A DNA stretch of 64,000 bases, taken from NCBI GenBank assembly GCA_028554755.1, contig JAPTOF010000009.1:4103501-4167500 (forward strand). Reading direction: 5' to 3'. The notes under the pieces were generated by a model. The model saw nothing but the letters and a program-made list of their open reading frames with translations, had not been told where the DNA came from and made no database searches. A program made the translations under genes and the position numbers. Source of the stretch: Cordia subcordata. Lineage: Eukaryota > Streptophyta > Magnoliopsida > Boraginales > Cordiaceae. Shown here piece after piece: positions 24,297 to 35,759 of the stretch (its first letter is position 1; each line of letters starts with the position of its first letter).

Positions 24297-25440
24297 CTCA
24301 ATGCCGTATGATCACTGTACACAATCACCTTGGACCTTAAGATGTATGGCCTAAACTTGTTGAGGGAGAAGACTACTACTAAAAGCTCTTTTTCCCTAGT
24401 GGTGCAATTCTTTTGTGCCTCATCCAAAGTCTTACTAGCATAATACACAACATGGGGCAACCTATCTCTTCTTTGGCCTAAAACAACTCCTATAGCAAAA
24501 TCAGATGCATCACACATCATCTTAAAGAGGAGACTGTAGTCAGGCAGCTAGATGATCGGGGAAGAGGACAATAAGGATTTAAGCCTGTGGAAAGCTCTAA
24601 CACACTTATCATCAAACTCAAATGAGACATATTGTGCTAAAAGCCTAGACAAAGGACGTGCTATGTGGATAAAATCCTTAATGAACCTACGGTAGAACCC
24701 TGCACATCTTAGAAAAGATTTAACATACACTTTTAAGGACAGACAACTTCTCTATAAGTTCTACCTTAGCCAGGTCAACTTGAATTCCACTAGAAGACAC
24801 TACATGACCCAAGACTATCCCTCTTTGCACCATGAAGTAGGACTTCTCCCAACTCAACAATAGGTTCTTCACAACACAACGGTCTAAAACTAAGGAAATG
24901 TGACTAAGGAATTCATCAAAGCTATCAGTAAAGACTAAGAAATGATCCATGAATATATCTAAGTGCTTCTTAATCATGTTACTAAAAGTAGCCATCATAC
25001 ACCTCTAAAACATCATTAGCGCGTTACGAAGACCAAAAGGCATCCTTTTATAGGCAAAAGTGCCATAGGGACAAGTAAAAGTTGTCTTCTCTTGGTCCTC
25101 AGGAAACACAAGGATCTGATTGTATTCCGAATACCCATCTAAAAAGCAATAGTAGTTGTGCCCAGCTACTTTATCTAAGATCTGGTCTAGAAAAGGCAAT
25201 ATGAAATGATTCTTTCTAGTTCTCGAGTTGAGTTTTCTATAGTCAATACAGACTCTTCAACCCGTGGGAGTACGCATAGAGATAAGCTCTCCTTTCTTAT
25301 TCTCTAAAACTGTGATTCCTAACTTCTTAGGGACAACTTGAGCTGGACTAACCCTTTTACTATCAGAGATCGGATAAATGATTCCCGTATCTAACAACTT
25401 AATAATCTCCTTCTTAACAACTTCACTCATGTGTGGGTTT
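24297..25440 (-). pseudogene. RT and start of RNase H, Athila-like element
   Basis: On the minus strand, pieces in order: FLDGYSEYNQI and RMPFGLRNA (25199-25005), the palm region FMDHFLVF (24998-24720), CAGFYRRFIKDF connection (24730-24548), and RNase H ASDFAIGVVLGQR with YASKTLDEAQ (24520-24297). The usual MDDF of this lineage reads MDHF, so the second catalytic Asp is His. Frames are separated by stops and shifts near 25005, 24725 and 24540. The enzyme copies element RNA in cytoplasmic particles. This copy is dead on active-site grounds alone. Confidence 0.8.
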
Positions 25441-26340
25441 AGTCTTTTTTGCTCTCCCTAGAAGGAACTGCTCCATTTTCAAGATGAATTCTATGTATGC
25501 ATACCGAAAGGTCTATACGTCTCAAATCTTCTATCTTCCACCCTATAGCCTTCCTATGATTCCTACGAACTCCTAAGAGATGCTCTTCGTGCTTAATAGA
25601 CAGGTCAAAAGCTATGATAACTAGAAAGGTCTCATTAGGGCCTAAGAATGCATATTTCAAATGCTCGAGAAGAGGTTTGAGCTTTAAGGACATACTAGGC
25701 TCGACCAAGGGGGACTTAACCTCAACATCCTTATGGACAACACTAAAATCAAGAGTAGAATGAACAACCTCAAGCAATTTCAAATTCTTGAAATCCTCAA
25801 CTAAGGAGGTGGAAGCTACAAGTTTTTGCTCTAAGGTCTCTAAATCAAAGCTAGATAACAAATCCTCAAACTTTCTCAAGTCCTCACTATCAGTGATGGT
25901 CCTCTAAACAAAGTCTTTAACACATGAATCAGTAGCATCAACTCTAAAGCACTCTTCATCATCTTTATCTCCTCCTACATTAGCCCTATGCATCGCCTCT
26001 ACAACCTTCATGGTAGACCTCGAATTCCCAAATTTCATCTCTAACAACCCTGACTTGCAATGTATGACTGTGCCTGTTGTAGCAAGGAAAGAATGACCTA
26101 AAAGGACAGGAGTAGAATGCCTAGAATCGTGACCGAGTCCATATCTAGCACTATGAAATCTACAAGATACACGAACTCTCCTACCTGAACTATGACATAT
26201 CTACGCTCCAATCTATTGGCTAGTTGAAGAGTAACATATGTGGGAGATAACTCACCTAGTCTTAGTTGTTGGTTCATACTAGACCCTAATTTAATAAAGC
26301 GTGATCAATCTAGGTCTCTTTGATGCAACAAGGAATGATG
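25441..26340 (-). pseudogene. Protease and linker region, Athila-like element
   Basis: On the minus strand a retroviral-type aspartic protease segment can be followed at about 26330-25990 (VNFIV-like core VDFIVLDMD, then LGILLLSF), with stops. It leads into the linker frame 25879-25439 (LKPLLEHLKYAFLG, KAIGWKIEDL, CIHRIHLENGA). That linker is the conserved stretch just before RT in Athila-type pol. The protease would cleave Gag-Pol. I cannot place its catalytic Asp with confidence. Confidence 0.6.
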
Positions 26341-27331
26341 AAAGCTTTGGTGTCACTAAGCTTGGGCGGAAGCTGATGTACAAATACTACTCACCTTCTC
26401 TGTGAGCTTCACTTTCTTTGGCATGGTGGATATCTTATGCTTCCTTGTGCCAAGGCCCTTAAAGAACTTAGAATATGAGGGAATGGAAAAGACTGCATCT
26501 ATCAAAGACAGATTGACCTTAAGATCTTTAAGATATTCTAGAACTTTGGAAAACCTAGTATCCTTACTAGGTGATAGCCTCTCGAAGGCGGATGGGAATA
26601 GAACTCTAGGTGTAACATCTCTAAACTTATAAGAGTCTACAATGGGCTATTTTCCCTCCTTATATGGGCAGGAAGTACTACTCTCATCATGGTCTCTAAC
26701 TAGCTCTATTATCTCAGTAGGACTTTCTCTAGAATCTCTCTCAATAGGGCTATGATCGGTCTCTCTAGGTTCAAAAAGACCACTAAGTGCAGGCTCTACA
26801 TATTCAATTCCTATCCTATTATCTATTATCCTACCGCTCCTAAGATAAGTGGGTTGGTGGAGGAACAGGACTAGACTCTAGGGTTCACCGTCAACTGGGA
26901 AGGCAAGTTCTTAAGGTCTCTCATACTCATCTAACTGGCAAGCTGCCCTACTTGTGCCTCTAACCTAGCCATGTGCGGCTTATAACTAGCTATCTCCTGC
27001 CTATTATCAATGAATGCCTATTGCATCAACTAAAACATCTTCTAAACTCTGTCATCGTTAGTATATTGGCTACTAGATAAGGCAGGGAGTGCCTGGGGTT
27101 GAGGAACACTGGGAAGCCTGACTTGATTGATATTGTAAAACCTTGGAGGATTAGCAGGATGCTGTCTTTGTTGGGATGAGGCTTGGGGCAATGGGAGGAC
27201 TTATACAGACCTTGTCTCTATGAAAATTTAGCATTGTCTTTCCAACCTAGATTATATGTGTTTGAGTGCCAATTGTACTCATGTGAGTACACTTGTGTAG
27301 CACAAACTTGCTCTTGCATGAAATCGGGAAA
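26341..27331 (-). other. Degraded gag-protease spacer, Athila-like element
   Basis: Between gag and protease. It shows short, broken frames and no confident domain. In related elements this part encodes a variable Ser/Pro-rich region. The plus-strand frame 26402-26632 is antisense and not considered real. Confidence 0.45.
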
Positions 27332-28350
27332 CTAGGGTGCTAAGGGGCAAGCTACAGTTTCATGAGATGACTTAAAACATAAAACACATACCTCAACTAT
27401 TGACAAGGCAGATGATAAACCTACAGATCTAGTCTTACAATCTTGTGAGGAAAGAGTCAAAGAAATGAATTGGTCTAGCTTATTCTTCAATGCTCTAACA
27501 TTAACAGGTAAATTGGAAAGGACTCTTACCTCATGAACACCTTTTCTATTAGCTTCCCGACTAAACCCATCTATAGCTGTGTTTTGGAAAGAGTTCTCGA
27601 CCAACAAATCCATTTTTTCCCACGCTTTACTTGGTTTTAAGTTACAGAACCCGCCATCGGATACAACATTCACTATCATCCTATTTTGCTCATTCAAGCC
27701 TCTAAAGAAATATTGTAAAAGGTCATAAACACCATACTCATGGTGTGGGCATTGCCTAAGAAGTTCATTAAACCTCTCCTAAGCCTCATGAAAAGTCTCT
27801 AAGTCGTGTTGGGAGAAGGTTATAATGGAAGCCCCAAGATTGGTGGCCTTAGCCATGGGAAGAATTTCTTGTAGAACCTAGATTGGAGCTCATCTCAAGA
27901 TGTAATGTAACCACTAGGTAAAGAATGATACCATGCCTTTGCTTTATCCTTAAGGGAAAATGGGAACAATTTAAGGCGAATGACTTCTTGAGACACGTTG
28001 AGGAAATGAAGAGTGGAACTTATTTCTACAAAGTCCGTGATGTGGTGCAAAGAACTCTCATTACTCCTCCCGTAAAAGAAACCAAGCATTTCCAACATGC
28101 TACGCTTAATCTCAAAATTAGCTTCCCCCAACCCTGGAACATGGATAGCCAGGTTAGTCTCAAATGCATTGAGAAGGAAAAATTGCCTAAGCGTGGGTTC
28201 ATCCTCTATGGGTGGGTCCAGTCTAAAGGGCTTTTGTCTAAAGTTCTCTTGGGCTTGAGGATGCCCATGGTGCTCTTGTGACTTGAATAGGATTCACAAG
28301 GGAAATAAGAGGACGAATAGGAGGATCAATAGGATTGGCCATCTCTCTAG
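27332..28350 (-). pseudogene. gag of the Athila-like element
   Basis: The frame at 28131-27895 carries the gag core of Athila-type elements (NFEIKRSMLEML, then RLKLFPFSLKDKAKAWYHSL). A break near 27895 is followed by the region around 27800 and the frame 27697-27332 (LKNKLDQFISL, then a cysteine pair CVLCFKSSHETVAC resembling a zinc knuckle). The start codon is not identifiable and the region up to 28350 has stops. The protein would assemble the particle. Confidence 0.75.
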
Positions 28351-28746
28351 AAGATCACCTAAATTCCTTATATGACGCACTATCCTATTAGGTTCGGGAT
28401 TAAACGGAATTGAGGGATTCCTATGGGATTGCCTACCAAGCATACAATACCTATGCTACTCTTCAACCACTTCAACCCTTGAAACTTCAAATTTTCCTAA
28501 AACTACAGCAACAAAGCCACAAACCTATAGGGTCTATTAAAATAAAAAAGCAAAAGCAAACTTAAAATAAGAAAGCTAAACAAGCAAGCTAAGCTACTAA
28601 ATAAAAGCAAATACAAGAGAATAAGCTAACTAAAGGAAAAGCAGGATAATATACTATGAAAACAAGCAAACAAAATAAAGCAAGTAAAAAAAATAAAGAA
28701 GGAAACTAACTAAAGCACACAAGTAAAGAAATCAAACTAACTATGC
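28351..28746 (-). other. Leader between primer site and gag, Athila-like element
   Basis: A purine-rich 400-bp untranslated stretch with many AAG/AAA runs on the plus strand. No reading frame of interest. Confidence 0.5.
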
Positions 28747-28765
28747 CTCCCTAGCAACGACACCA
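28747..28765 (-). other. Primer binding site (tRNA-Asp type)
   Basis: On the minus strand it reads TGGTGTCGTTGCTAGGGAG. It resembles the Athila-type site TGGCGCCGTTGCCGGGGA (complement of tRNA-Asp) with C-to-T changes typical of methylated, decaying repeats. It lies six bases inside the LTR and supports the Athila assignment. Confidence 0.7.
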
Positions 28766-29620
28766 AGAACTTGATGTCTATTTGGGAGCACAAGCCTAAA
28801 GACCCGCAAGTGCACGGATTGATGTAGTATAGTGTGTACGAGTGTGGTTGTCGACTTCATGCAGAGACAAATTGTAGAGTGAACACCATGAAATGTCTCC
28901 TAGAAAGTGACAAAAAGGAAATTCTAAGCTAGCAATGTTTTTGGTTGTTGGGATTAAAGGAAGCTCAATGCTAAAGGAAAACAAAGCTATGTTAAAGGGG
29001 AATGGGAATGGAAGATGAGAGAGACAAGGAAACTAACAAAAGGAATATGATAGGGTGACTTTTGCTTGTCTATGGGTGATTCTATACTTATATGTTATGG
29101 GATTTGGGTGATGGCTTAACTATGGGGATTGCTCTTAGCTAGGTTACTAATTAGTTCTCTAATTTATCCCTAGGACTCGATGCGGGTTTGTCCCTATGCA
29201 GCACCTCCTAGAGCCACGGCATGGTCCTTATGACGTAGGGCCTTAGGGTTGACTAACTAGATTCCTAGGTGACCTAAATTGAACCTACCCTAGTACTTAA
29301 ACTGTTGGTTGGGTTTAAAGCCAAGACCTAGTGTCACGAGGGTCGACTAAACCTATCAAAAAATGTATTAGCTAGGTTTAAAGCCAAAGGAGACTCGATC
29401 TAGGCTAGCCCTAAGTTATGTGTCATTAATCTAAGGTCACAATAGTGCGATTGGATCAATTAGTGCATTCATACATGCTCTATACAATGGCGTTTGCAAA
29501 TATAAAGGTGTACTCAATTGCCAAACATCGTCATGCTCAGAGTACACTTTTTAAAGCATTAAGAACCAATATGTATGCATTATTGAGGTCATATTTACTA
29601 CTAGGCATGCAAACGTACAT

Positions 29621-29917
29621 ATGTGGTCTGTATGTTGTAATCTTATTGTAAAATAATTATCCTATTGAAATGAGGGTCCATCTTATAAGATTTAAGATAT
29701 CTTATCACATGCATTATATGAAAACTCACAACAAACCATACTCTTATAGTTATAAAAAATAAGATAAGAACGAAGTGCTTATTTCTTATAAGATAAAATG
29801 TATAGATTGCTTTCAGATTTCATAGGATGCATGTGATAAGATATCTTAAATCTTATAAGATGGACTCTCATTTCAATAGGATAAGTATCATAAAATAAGA
29901 TCATTCCAAACACACTA
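29621..29917. mobile_element. Foldback MITE in the Athila-like LTR
   Basis: Two 54-bp arms, 29661-29714 and 29827-29880, are inverted copies with a single mismatch. They are separated by a 112-bp loop, and weaker inverted similarity continues outward to both ends (TGTGGTCTG... and ...CCAAACACAC). The other LTR lacks the insert: its text runs GTACA-CATAGACATG at 20353-20367. The target duplication is unclear (possibly TA). There is no coding capacity. The transcript would form a long hairpin. Confidence 0.75.
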
Positions 29918-30014
29918 ATAGACATGAATATAAGCATTACCTATTGCATATAATCTACACACAAACACATAGACATGAATTGAATAATGGCCATTGAAAC
30001 AACAAAAATAAAGC

Positions 30015-30245
30015 ATATATATATATGTGTGTGTGTGTATGAGTGTGTGTATATAGATATGTGTATATATATATACATATACATATCTATAAATGTATAT
30101 ATATCTACATGTATATTTTTATACATATGTATGTATATACATATATATGTATACATATATACAACTATATATATGTATATGTATATGTATATACATATAT
30201 ATATATGTGTGTGTGTGTATATATATATATATGTATGTATGTATG
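30015..30245. repeat. TA/TG/TATG microsatellite
   Basis: A compound run of (TA)n, (TG)n and TATG/TATACA units inside the LTR. Open frames here on both strands (29941-30291) encode only Ile/Tyr/Val/Cys/Met repeats and are artefacts of the repeat. Confidence 0.85.
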
Positions 30246-31093
30246 TAAGCCATCAAATCCCATAACACAAGAGTGTATAGTCAACCCATAATACAAGCTA
30301 AATCACCCTAGGAAGATCAACTCATACATAATAGAAAAGAGGATGAAAAGGAGATTAGAAAGCTTCCTTTCCATTCTTGCAATTTTTATGCAACTCTTGA
30401 GCAAATCTTCACTCCAAAGTGTTTGAATCCCTCAAAGTAGCTTGAATCTAAGTGTTTTTGTGTGTGGGTGAGTATGTGTGAGGTGGGTAAGCTAGGGTTT
30501 AGTGTGTGTGAAATAGGTGTGAAGATTATGTGTGTAAAGATTAGGTCATTCCCCCAAAAGATAAGATCCAAATGGCCTTAAATAGCTTTCTCTCGCTACA
30601 AAAGTCGATCGCTTGATTAGCCTCCCGTCCCCCGAAACAAGTGAGCTTGGCCATAATTTGGGAATTCTCTAGACAGGGCCGGAAGCAGGGGCCAGTCGAC
30701 TGTCCCTAGGATGGTGTGCTACTGGCCTAGGTCAAAAAGCTCTAAACGTTGCTCTTTTCGTGCTTGGTTTTGCCCCATTGCTTCGTTCTTCGGCCCGAAC
30801 GACCTCCAAATGCACTCTTCTTGCCTTTTTCTCACCTAAAACACCATTGGCTTTGCTTGATGATCAAATCATCATCATTTTAATCTTTGAGCATTGCTCC
30901 AAATCTCACCTAAAATAAGAAATAAGTGTGCATTTCTGTAGCATTTACATTCTAAGCTCAACTATGGACATTTGAAGGCTAATATACACAAGTATGGTAT
31001 AAATGCTACACTAATACACCTAATAAAGCAGGAGAACACCTCAAACAAAGATAAAAAATGCAATGCATAAACACATACAAAACTAACACATCT

Positions 31094-34000
31094 GCTGCTA
31101 TAAGAGTGCTTATGACCACTAGATGGCAGAGAATGCACCTATCAAAGAGCATATGCTCAAGATGTTAGAATGCCTCAGTACTGCCGAGATCCTAGGTGCA
31201 ACATTGATGAGTCGTCATAGGTGGATACGATCTTAGAGACCCTTCCATTATTGTTCAATCAATTCAAGCTCAACTATAACATGGGCAAGTTTGACAAAAT
31301 ATGACAGAGTTCATGAAGGAGCTCCAGGTAGCAAAGGCTATCATGAAGCCTTTGGATCACGCACGTGTCTCTCACGTTTCCACTTTTGGGCATCACTCGA
31401 AAGGGAAGAAGAAGCCCAAGATAAAGGGAAAGCAACAGTGTGACCAAAAGAAGAAGATAAAGAGGACCCTTGGGCCAAAGTAGAGAGTAGTTGTTGGCAA
31501 GCCCAAAGAAAAGTGCTTCAGTTATGGTGAGAAGGGCCATTGAAGAAAGGACTATCCCAAGCATCGAGCTACTGGGCAGGAATTTACATCTCTCATACTC
31601 TATGCTGAAACCAGTTTAGTAGTGGATTTTACTAATTCTTGGATTGTAGATTTAGAAGCCAATAATCATATTTGCAATTTTTTGCATAGGTTTCAGGTCA
31701 TGTAGGATCTGAGTAGAAGGGAGTTCGCTCTTAGAGTCGGCACAGGAGCAATAGTTTGGATTGTTGCAATTGGTCAAGTTTGTTTATCGTTCTCTTATAG
31801 TAGGGTTTTAGTTTTGAACATTGTTTATTATGTTCTAGACATTTAGAAAAACTTATTTTCCATTTCTTAGTTGTTAATGGATGGTTATTCAGTATGTTTC
31901 CATTCTGATGTTGATATCAATAGAGATGGAAATTTTATAAGTTTTGGTAGATTAAATAACAGTTTGTTCTATTTATATCCTACTTGTGCCGCACACATTA
32001 CACTAAAAAAGTAGAGTCCCTTAAAAGGAAGGTTTCTCAAACCAGTAATACTTATCTTTGGCATTTACATTTGAGACATATCAATCAGAGATGCATTCAA
32101 AAGTTAGTCGAGGATGGGCCTCATAGCTCACTCGATCTTAAGAATCTATCTCAGTGTATTTCTTATCTTAAAGGGAAAATGACCAAAAGGTCGTTCTCTT
32201 CTAGTAGACAGAGGGTCAAAGAGGTATTGGAATTGGTGCATAGTTATGTATGCAGTCTTATAAGTACACTAGCTCGTGGAGGTTATGAGTATTTCATTAC
32301 ATTTACAAAAGATTACTCTAGACATGGTTATGTTTATCAGATGCGATGCAAGTCTGAATCCTTTGAGAAATTCAAGAAATTTAATGCTGAGGCGGAGCAA
32401 AAATTAGATAAACAGATCACAGCCATTCAATTTGATCATTGAGTCAAATACCTCTCGGGGTGAATTCAAAGATTATCTCACACAGTAAGGGATTGTGGCG
32501 CAGTTGACTGCACCAGGTATTCCCCAGCATAATGGTGTGGCAAAAACAAGAAACCGTACCTCTTTGAAATGGTGAGGTTAATGATGTCTCATGCATCATT
32601 ACCTATATCCTTTTAGGGGTATGCCATAGAGACGGTGGCATTTATTCTGAATTTGGTACCATCAAAATCAGTACCTAAGACACCTTAAGAAATGTGGCAA
32701 GGTGCAAGCCCAGCTTAAGTCATTTATACATTTGGGGATGTCTAACTTATGTACTGAGTAGCTCTGCTACAAAGTTGGAATCTAGGTCAAAATTATGCTA
32801 TTTCATTGTGTATCCTAAAGGAACCAGAGATGGGATCTTCTATAATCCCAAAGAGCAGAAGGTGCTTATTAGCACACACGCTAGAAACTTGAAAGATCAT
32901 ATGGTGATCCAAAAAAATATTAAAATTTGGAGTTACTCTCAAGGAGATTTTTTATGAATCTTCAGTAGCACCTGCTGATATGGAAAAGGAAAAGCGTCCA
33001 GTTACAACTAGTGCATCGGAGCCTCCTCGTAGTGGAAGGATTCCAAGGCAATCTAATGGATACTATGGGGAGTATTTTGAGACTTCCAAAAAGGATCAGG
33101 TTGAGGATCCCACTAGTTACGATGAAGTAGTTTTCGATATAGATGCTACCAAGTGGCACAGGGCAATGTATTCTAATAGTGCCTACAAGAGGAAGAGAGG
33201 AGCTAACGAAAAGTTTGAAACCTTCAAAGCTAGATTTGTGGCCAAGGGGTGCACCCAAAAAGAAGGTATTGGTTATGAGGAAACCTTCTCACCGATAGCC
33301 ATGCTTAAGTCCATCAGGATATTCCTCGCCTTCGCTTGTCATTATGACTACAAGATATGGCAAATGGACGTCAAGACAGTTTTTCTTAATGAAGGGATTA
33401 AAAAGACCATTTATATGACCTAGCCAGATAGATACATTGAAATAGTCCAGGAACACATGGTGTGTAAGCTTAAGAAGTCCATTTATGGGCTTAAGTAAGC
33501 ATCTAGGCCATGGAACATCAACTTTAATCATGCGATAAAGTCCTTTGACATTAAGCAAAACATTGTACAAGAGGTACAACGGAAATGTTGTAGCTTTCCT
33601 AGTTCTGTATATGGATGACATCTTAATGATAGGGAATAAAGTGGGAATGTTATCGTCTATAAAGGTTTGGTTATCTTCTCAGTTCCATATAAAGGATATG
33701 GGAGAAGCAAGCTATGTTCTTGGGATCAAGATTATACAAGACTAAAAGAACATGAGGCTTGTGTTATCCCAAGCTTTCTACATAGAGAATATATTAGTGA
33801 TGTACAACATAGCAAACTCCAAGAAAGGTTTCTTGCCTTCTAGACATGGAGTTACTCTATCTCAGAACCAATGTCCTAGGACACTTGAGGAAATAGAGAA
33901 GATGAAAATGGTCCCTTATGCTTTGGCAGTGGGAAGCCTTATGTATGCCATGATGTGTACCAGACCAAATATTTGTTATGTTGTTGGCATGTTAGCAGAT

Positions 34001-34600
34001 ATCAATTGAACCTTGGACTAGATCACTAGACTATAGTCAAGCAAATATTCAAGTTTCTTCAGAGAACTAAGGAATATGTGCTGGAATACCGTGTAGATAA
34101 TCTAGTACCATTAGCCTATACAGACTTGGACTTCCAGTTAGATAGAGATTCTAGAAGGTCTATTTCTGGCTTTATTTTCACTTTGTTAGGAGTTACAGTT
34201 TGATGGAAGAGTTTGAAGTAGAAATGCATCACAGACTCGACTATGGAAGCAGAGTACGTAGAAACGTCTAAAGCTACAAAGGAGGTCGTATGGTTGAAGA
34301 AATTCCTCACTAACTTAAAGGTTGTCCCAGCTATATATAGACCCATTGTCTTGTAACTGTGACAATACCTCTGCCATTGCACAATACAAAGAGCCCAAGA
34401 ATTATAGCAGAGGTAAGCATATTTAGAGGAAGTACCACTTGATCCGAGACTTCATCTAGAGAGGTGACATAGTGGTGGAGAAGATTATTTTAGCTGAGAA
34501 CTTAGCAGACCCATTTATGAAGACTCTTCTAGAGAAAGTGTTTGCCACACATGTAGAGTATATAGGTGTTAGGTTCATAAGAAATGATCTATAGTGCAAG
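31094..34600 (+). pseudogene. gag end and pol of the old copia, heavily decayed
   Basis: This continues the gene cut at 4730. Visible in order: gag tail (about 31100-31480), a damaged zinc knuckle near 31510-31550 (two Cys changed to Tyr), protease site with VDLEANNH in place of VDSGATNH (about 31645), pre-integrase and integrase (31984-32442, GYEYFITFTKDYSRHGY), integrase C-terminus (32694-32957), RT (32980-33745, with LYMDDILMIG intact at about 33605), RT end (33752-34009) and RNase H remnants to 34560. Each part is closely similar to the younger copia at 37598-41588. Stops and shifts are frequent throughout. Confidence 0.8.
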
Positions 34601-35759
34601 TGGGAGATTGTTAGGATTGTATGCCCTAAAGACCATTTGTACAAAGGTATCGAGCTAGAAATTTGATCATTGTTTATGTTCATTAGCACTTGTTACATAT
34701 ATTATCTCTGGTGTATATGTGTGATACATTATGTAATGGTCCAATGATGTAGTCCAATAACTTGGGTACGCAGTGAGGATGGACACACAGTAGGTCCAAG
34801 TCTAGTTTTGGATATTTCATAAATAATATCCATAACTAAATAGTAGTGTTGGGCACTCTATTGGGATAAGGCTATAGTGGGAAGTCTCCCAATAGAAGTG
34901 ATCTACCTAAGTCATCGGAGGGTCTTTTCGAACTTCACTTTTAGTGCATATGTCACGCATTGGACAGGACCACTGTGAGTATATCTTTCAGAACCGTGCC
35001 ATCATACAAAGAGGACAAGATACTCACTGCTTTCGAGTGACTGATATTCTTAATCTTGAGCATGTGTGGGTGAACTAGTAAAGTTAGGGTGCAGCACTTT
35101 GATGTACCATGAGGAAAGCTCTTGAGTGATAAGATTGTCTGCCTCATACTTTAGGTGTGGTATTTTAATCAATCAAAACATGCATGTGCAACATCAGAGT
35201 CTATGTGCCCTCTTAAATTTGTCCTATTGCTTATCATAAATCTAGATCTAATGATACCACTCTTCAGGGGTATATTGATTATTTGGCTTGTGGGTCGCTC
35301 CCTAGATAAAGAGATCCATGACTAGGCAGTGATCACTTCTTGGACTGGAGATTCCAAGGTTCCAAATGTAATCTTGGAAATGATAGTGCCTTTTGACAAG
35401 CCTTGACTACGGATGGATATAGAGGGGTATTTTAGTCATTTTGCTCGATTGGTCAAAGACAGTGGTTACTTGATCTGACAGGTTTCTACTTAGCCAGTTA
35501 TTATCCCTGGAGTGCAGATTTGATTTTTTGGTGAAAATAGACCGAGGTCAAAAATGGTCTTGATGTTGCCAAAGTGGTAGCAAGGGCATTTTGGTCATTT
35601 TGGAAGCCAAGGGTAATTATGTCTTTTGGTCTCTTCACTAGTCATATTTCCAATGAATGGAATTAATTGAGATCATCTAATTATGTGGATGCTTTATTGA
35701 GATGTAAATTAAATAGAGAAAAGAAAAGAATTTTATCCAAGTTTTTCATTATTAAATTT

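Larger units (their letters stand above)
4731..31093 (-). mobile_element. Athila-like Ty3/gypsy element with five nested insertions
   Basis: A minus-strand gypsy element inserted in gag of the old copia. The 5-bp repeat GCTGC lies at 4726-4730 and 31094-31098. Order on the minus strand: 5' LTR 31093-28772, primer site 28765-28747 resembling the tRNA-Asp site of Athila elements, gag about 28130-27330, protease about 26330-25900, RT and RNase H 25440-24297, integrase C-terminal part 23505-22805, non-coding 3' part, 3' LTR 21402-4731. Inner LTR ends are canonical (TGATG...CATCA), but the outer ones read AGATG and CATCT. It carries, left to right, a plus-strand LTR element, a solo LTR, a small hAT element and a MITE; the SIRE-like copia sits inside the first of these. 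All coding segments are broken. Confidence 0.8.
28772..31093 (-). repeat. 5' LTR of the Athila-like element
   Basis: A 2322-bp LTR, including an inserted MITE of about 300 bp. It is the uninterrupted reference for the split left copy. On the minus strand the end next to the primer site reads ...AATAGACATCA. A promoter-like TATTTAAG (minus strand, plus 30577-30584) lies below the block at 30590-30740 that contains GGTC/CAGTCGAC motifs. The (TA/TG) microsatellite at 30015-30245 is expanded compared with the left copy. Confidence 0.8.

Noticed and set aside
29941..30291. Three overlapping frames of 71-92 codons
   Set aside because: They translate a TA/TG microsatellite into repeats of Ile, Tyr, Val, Cys and Met.
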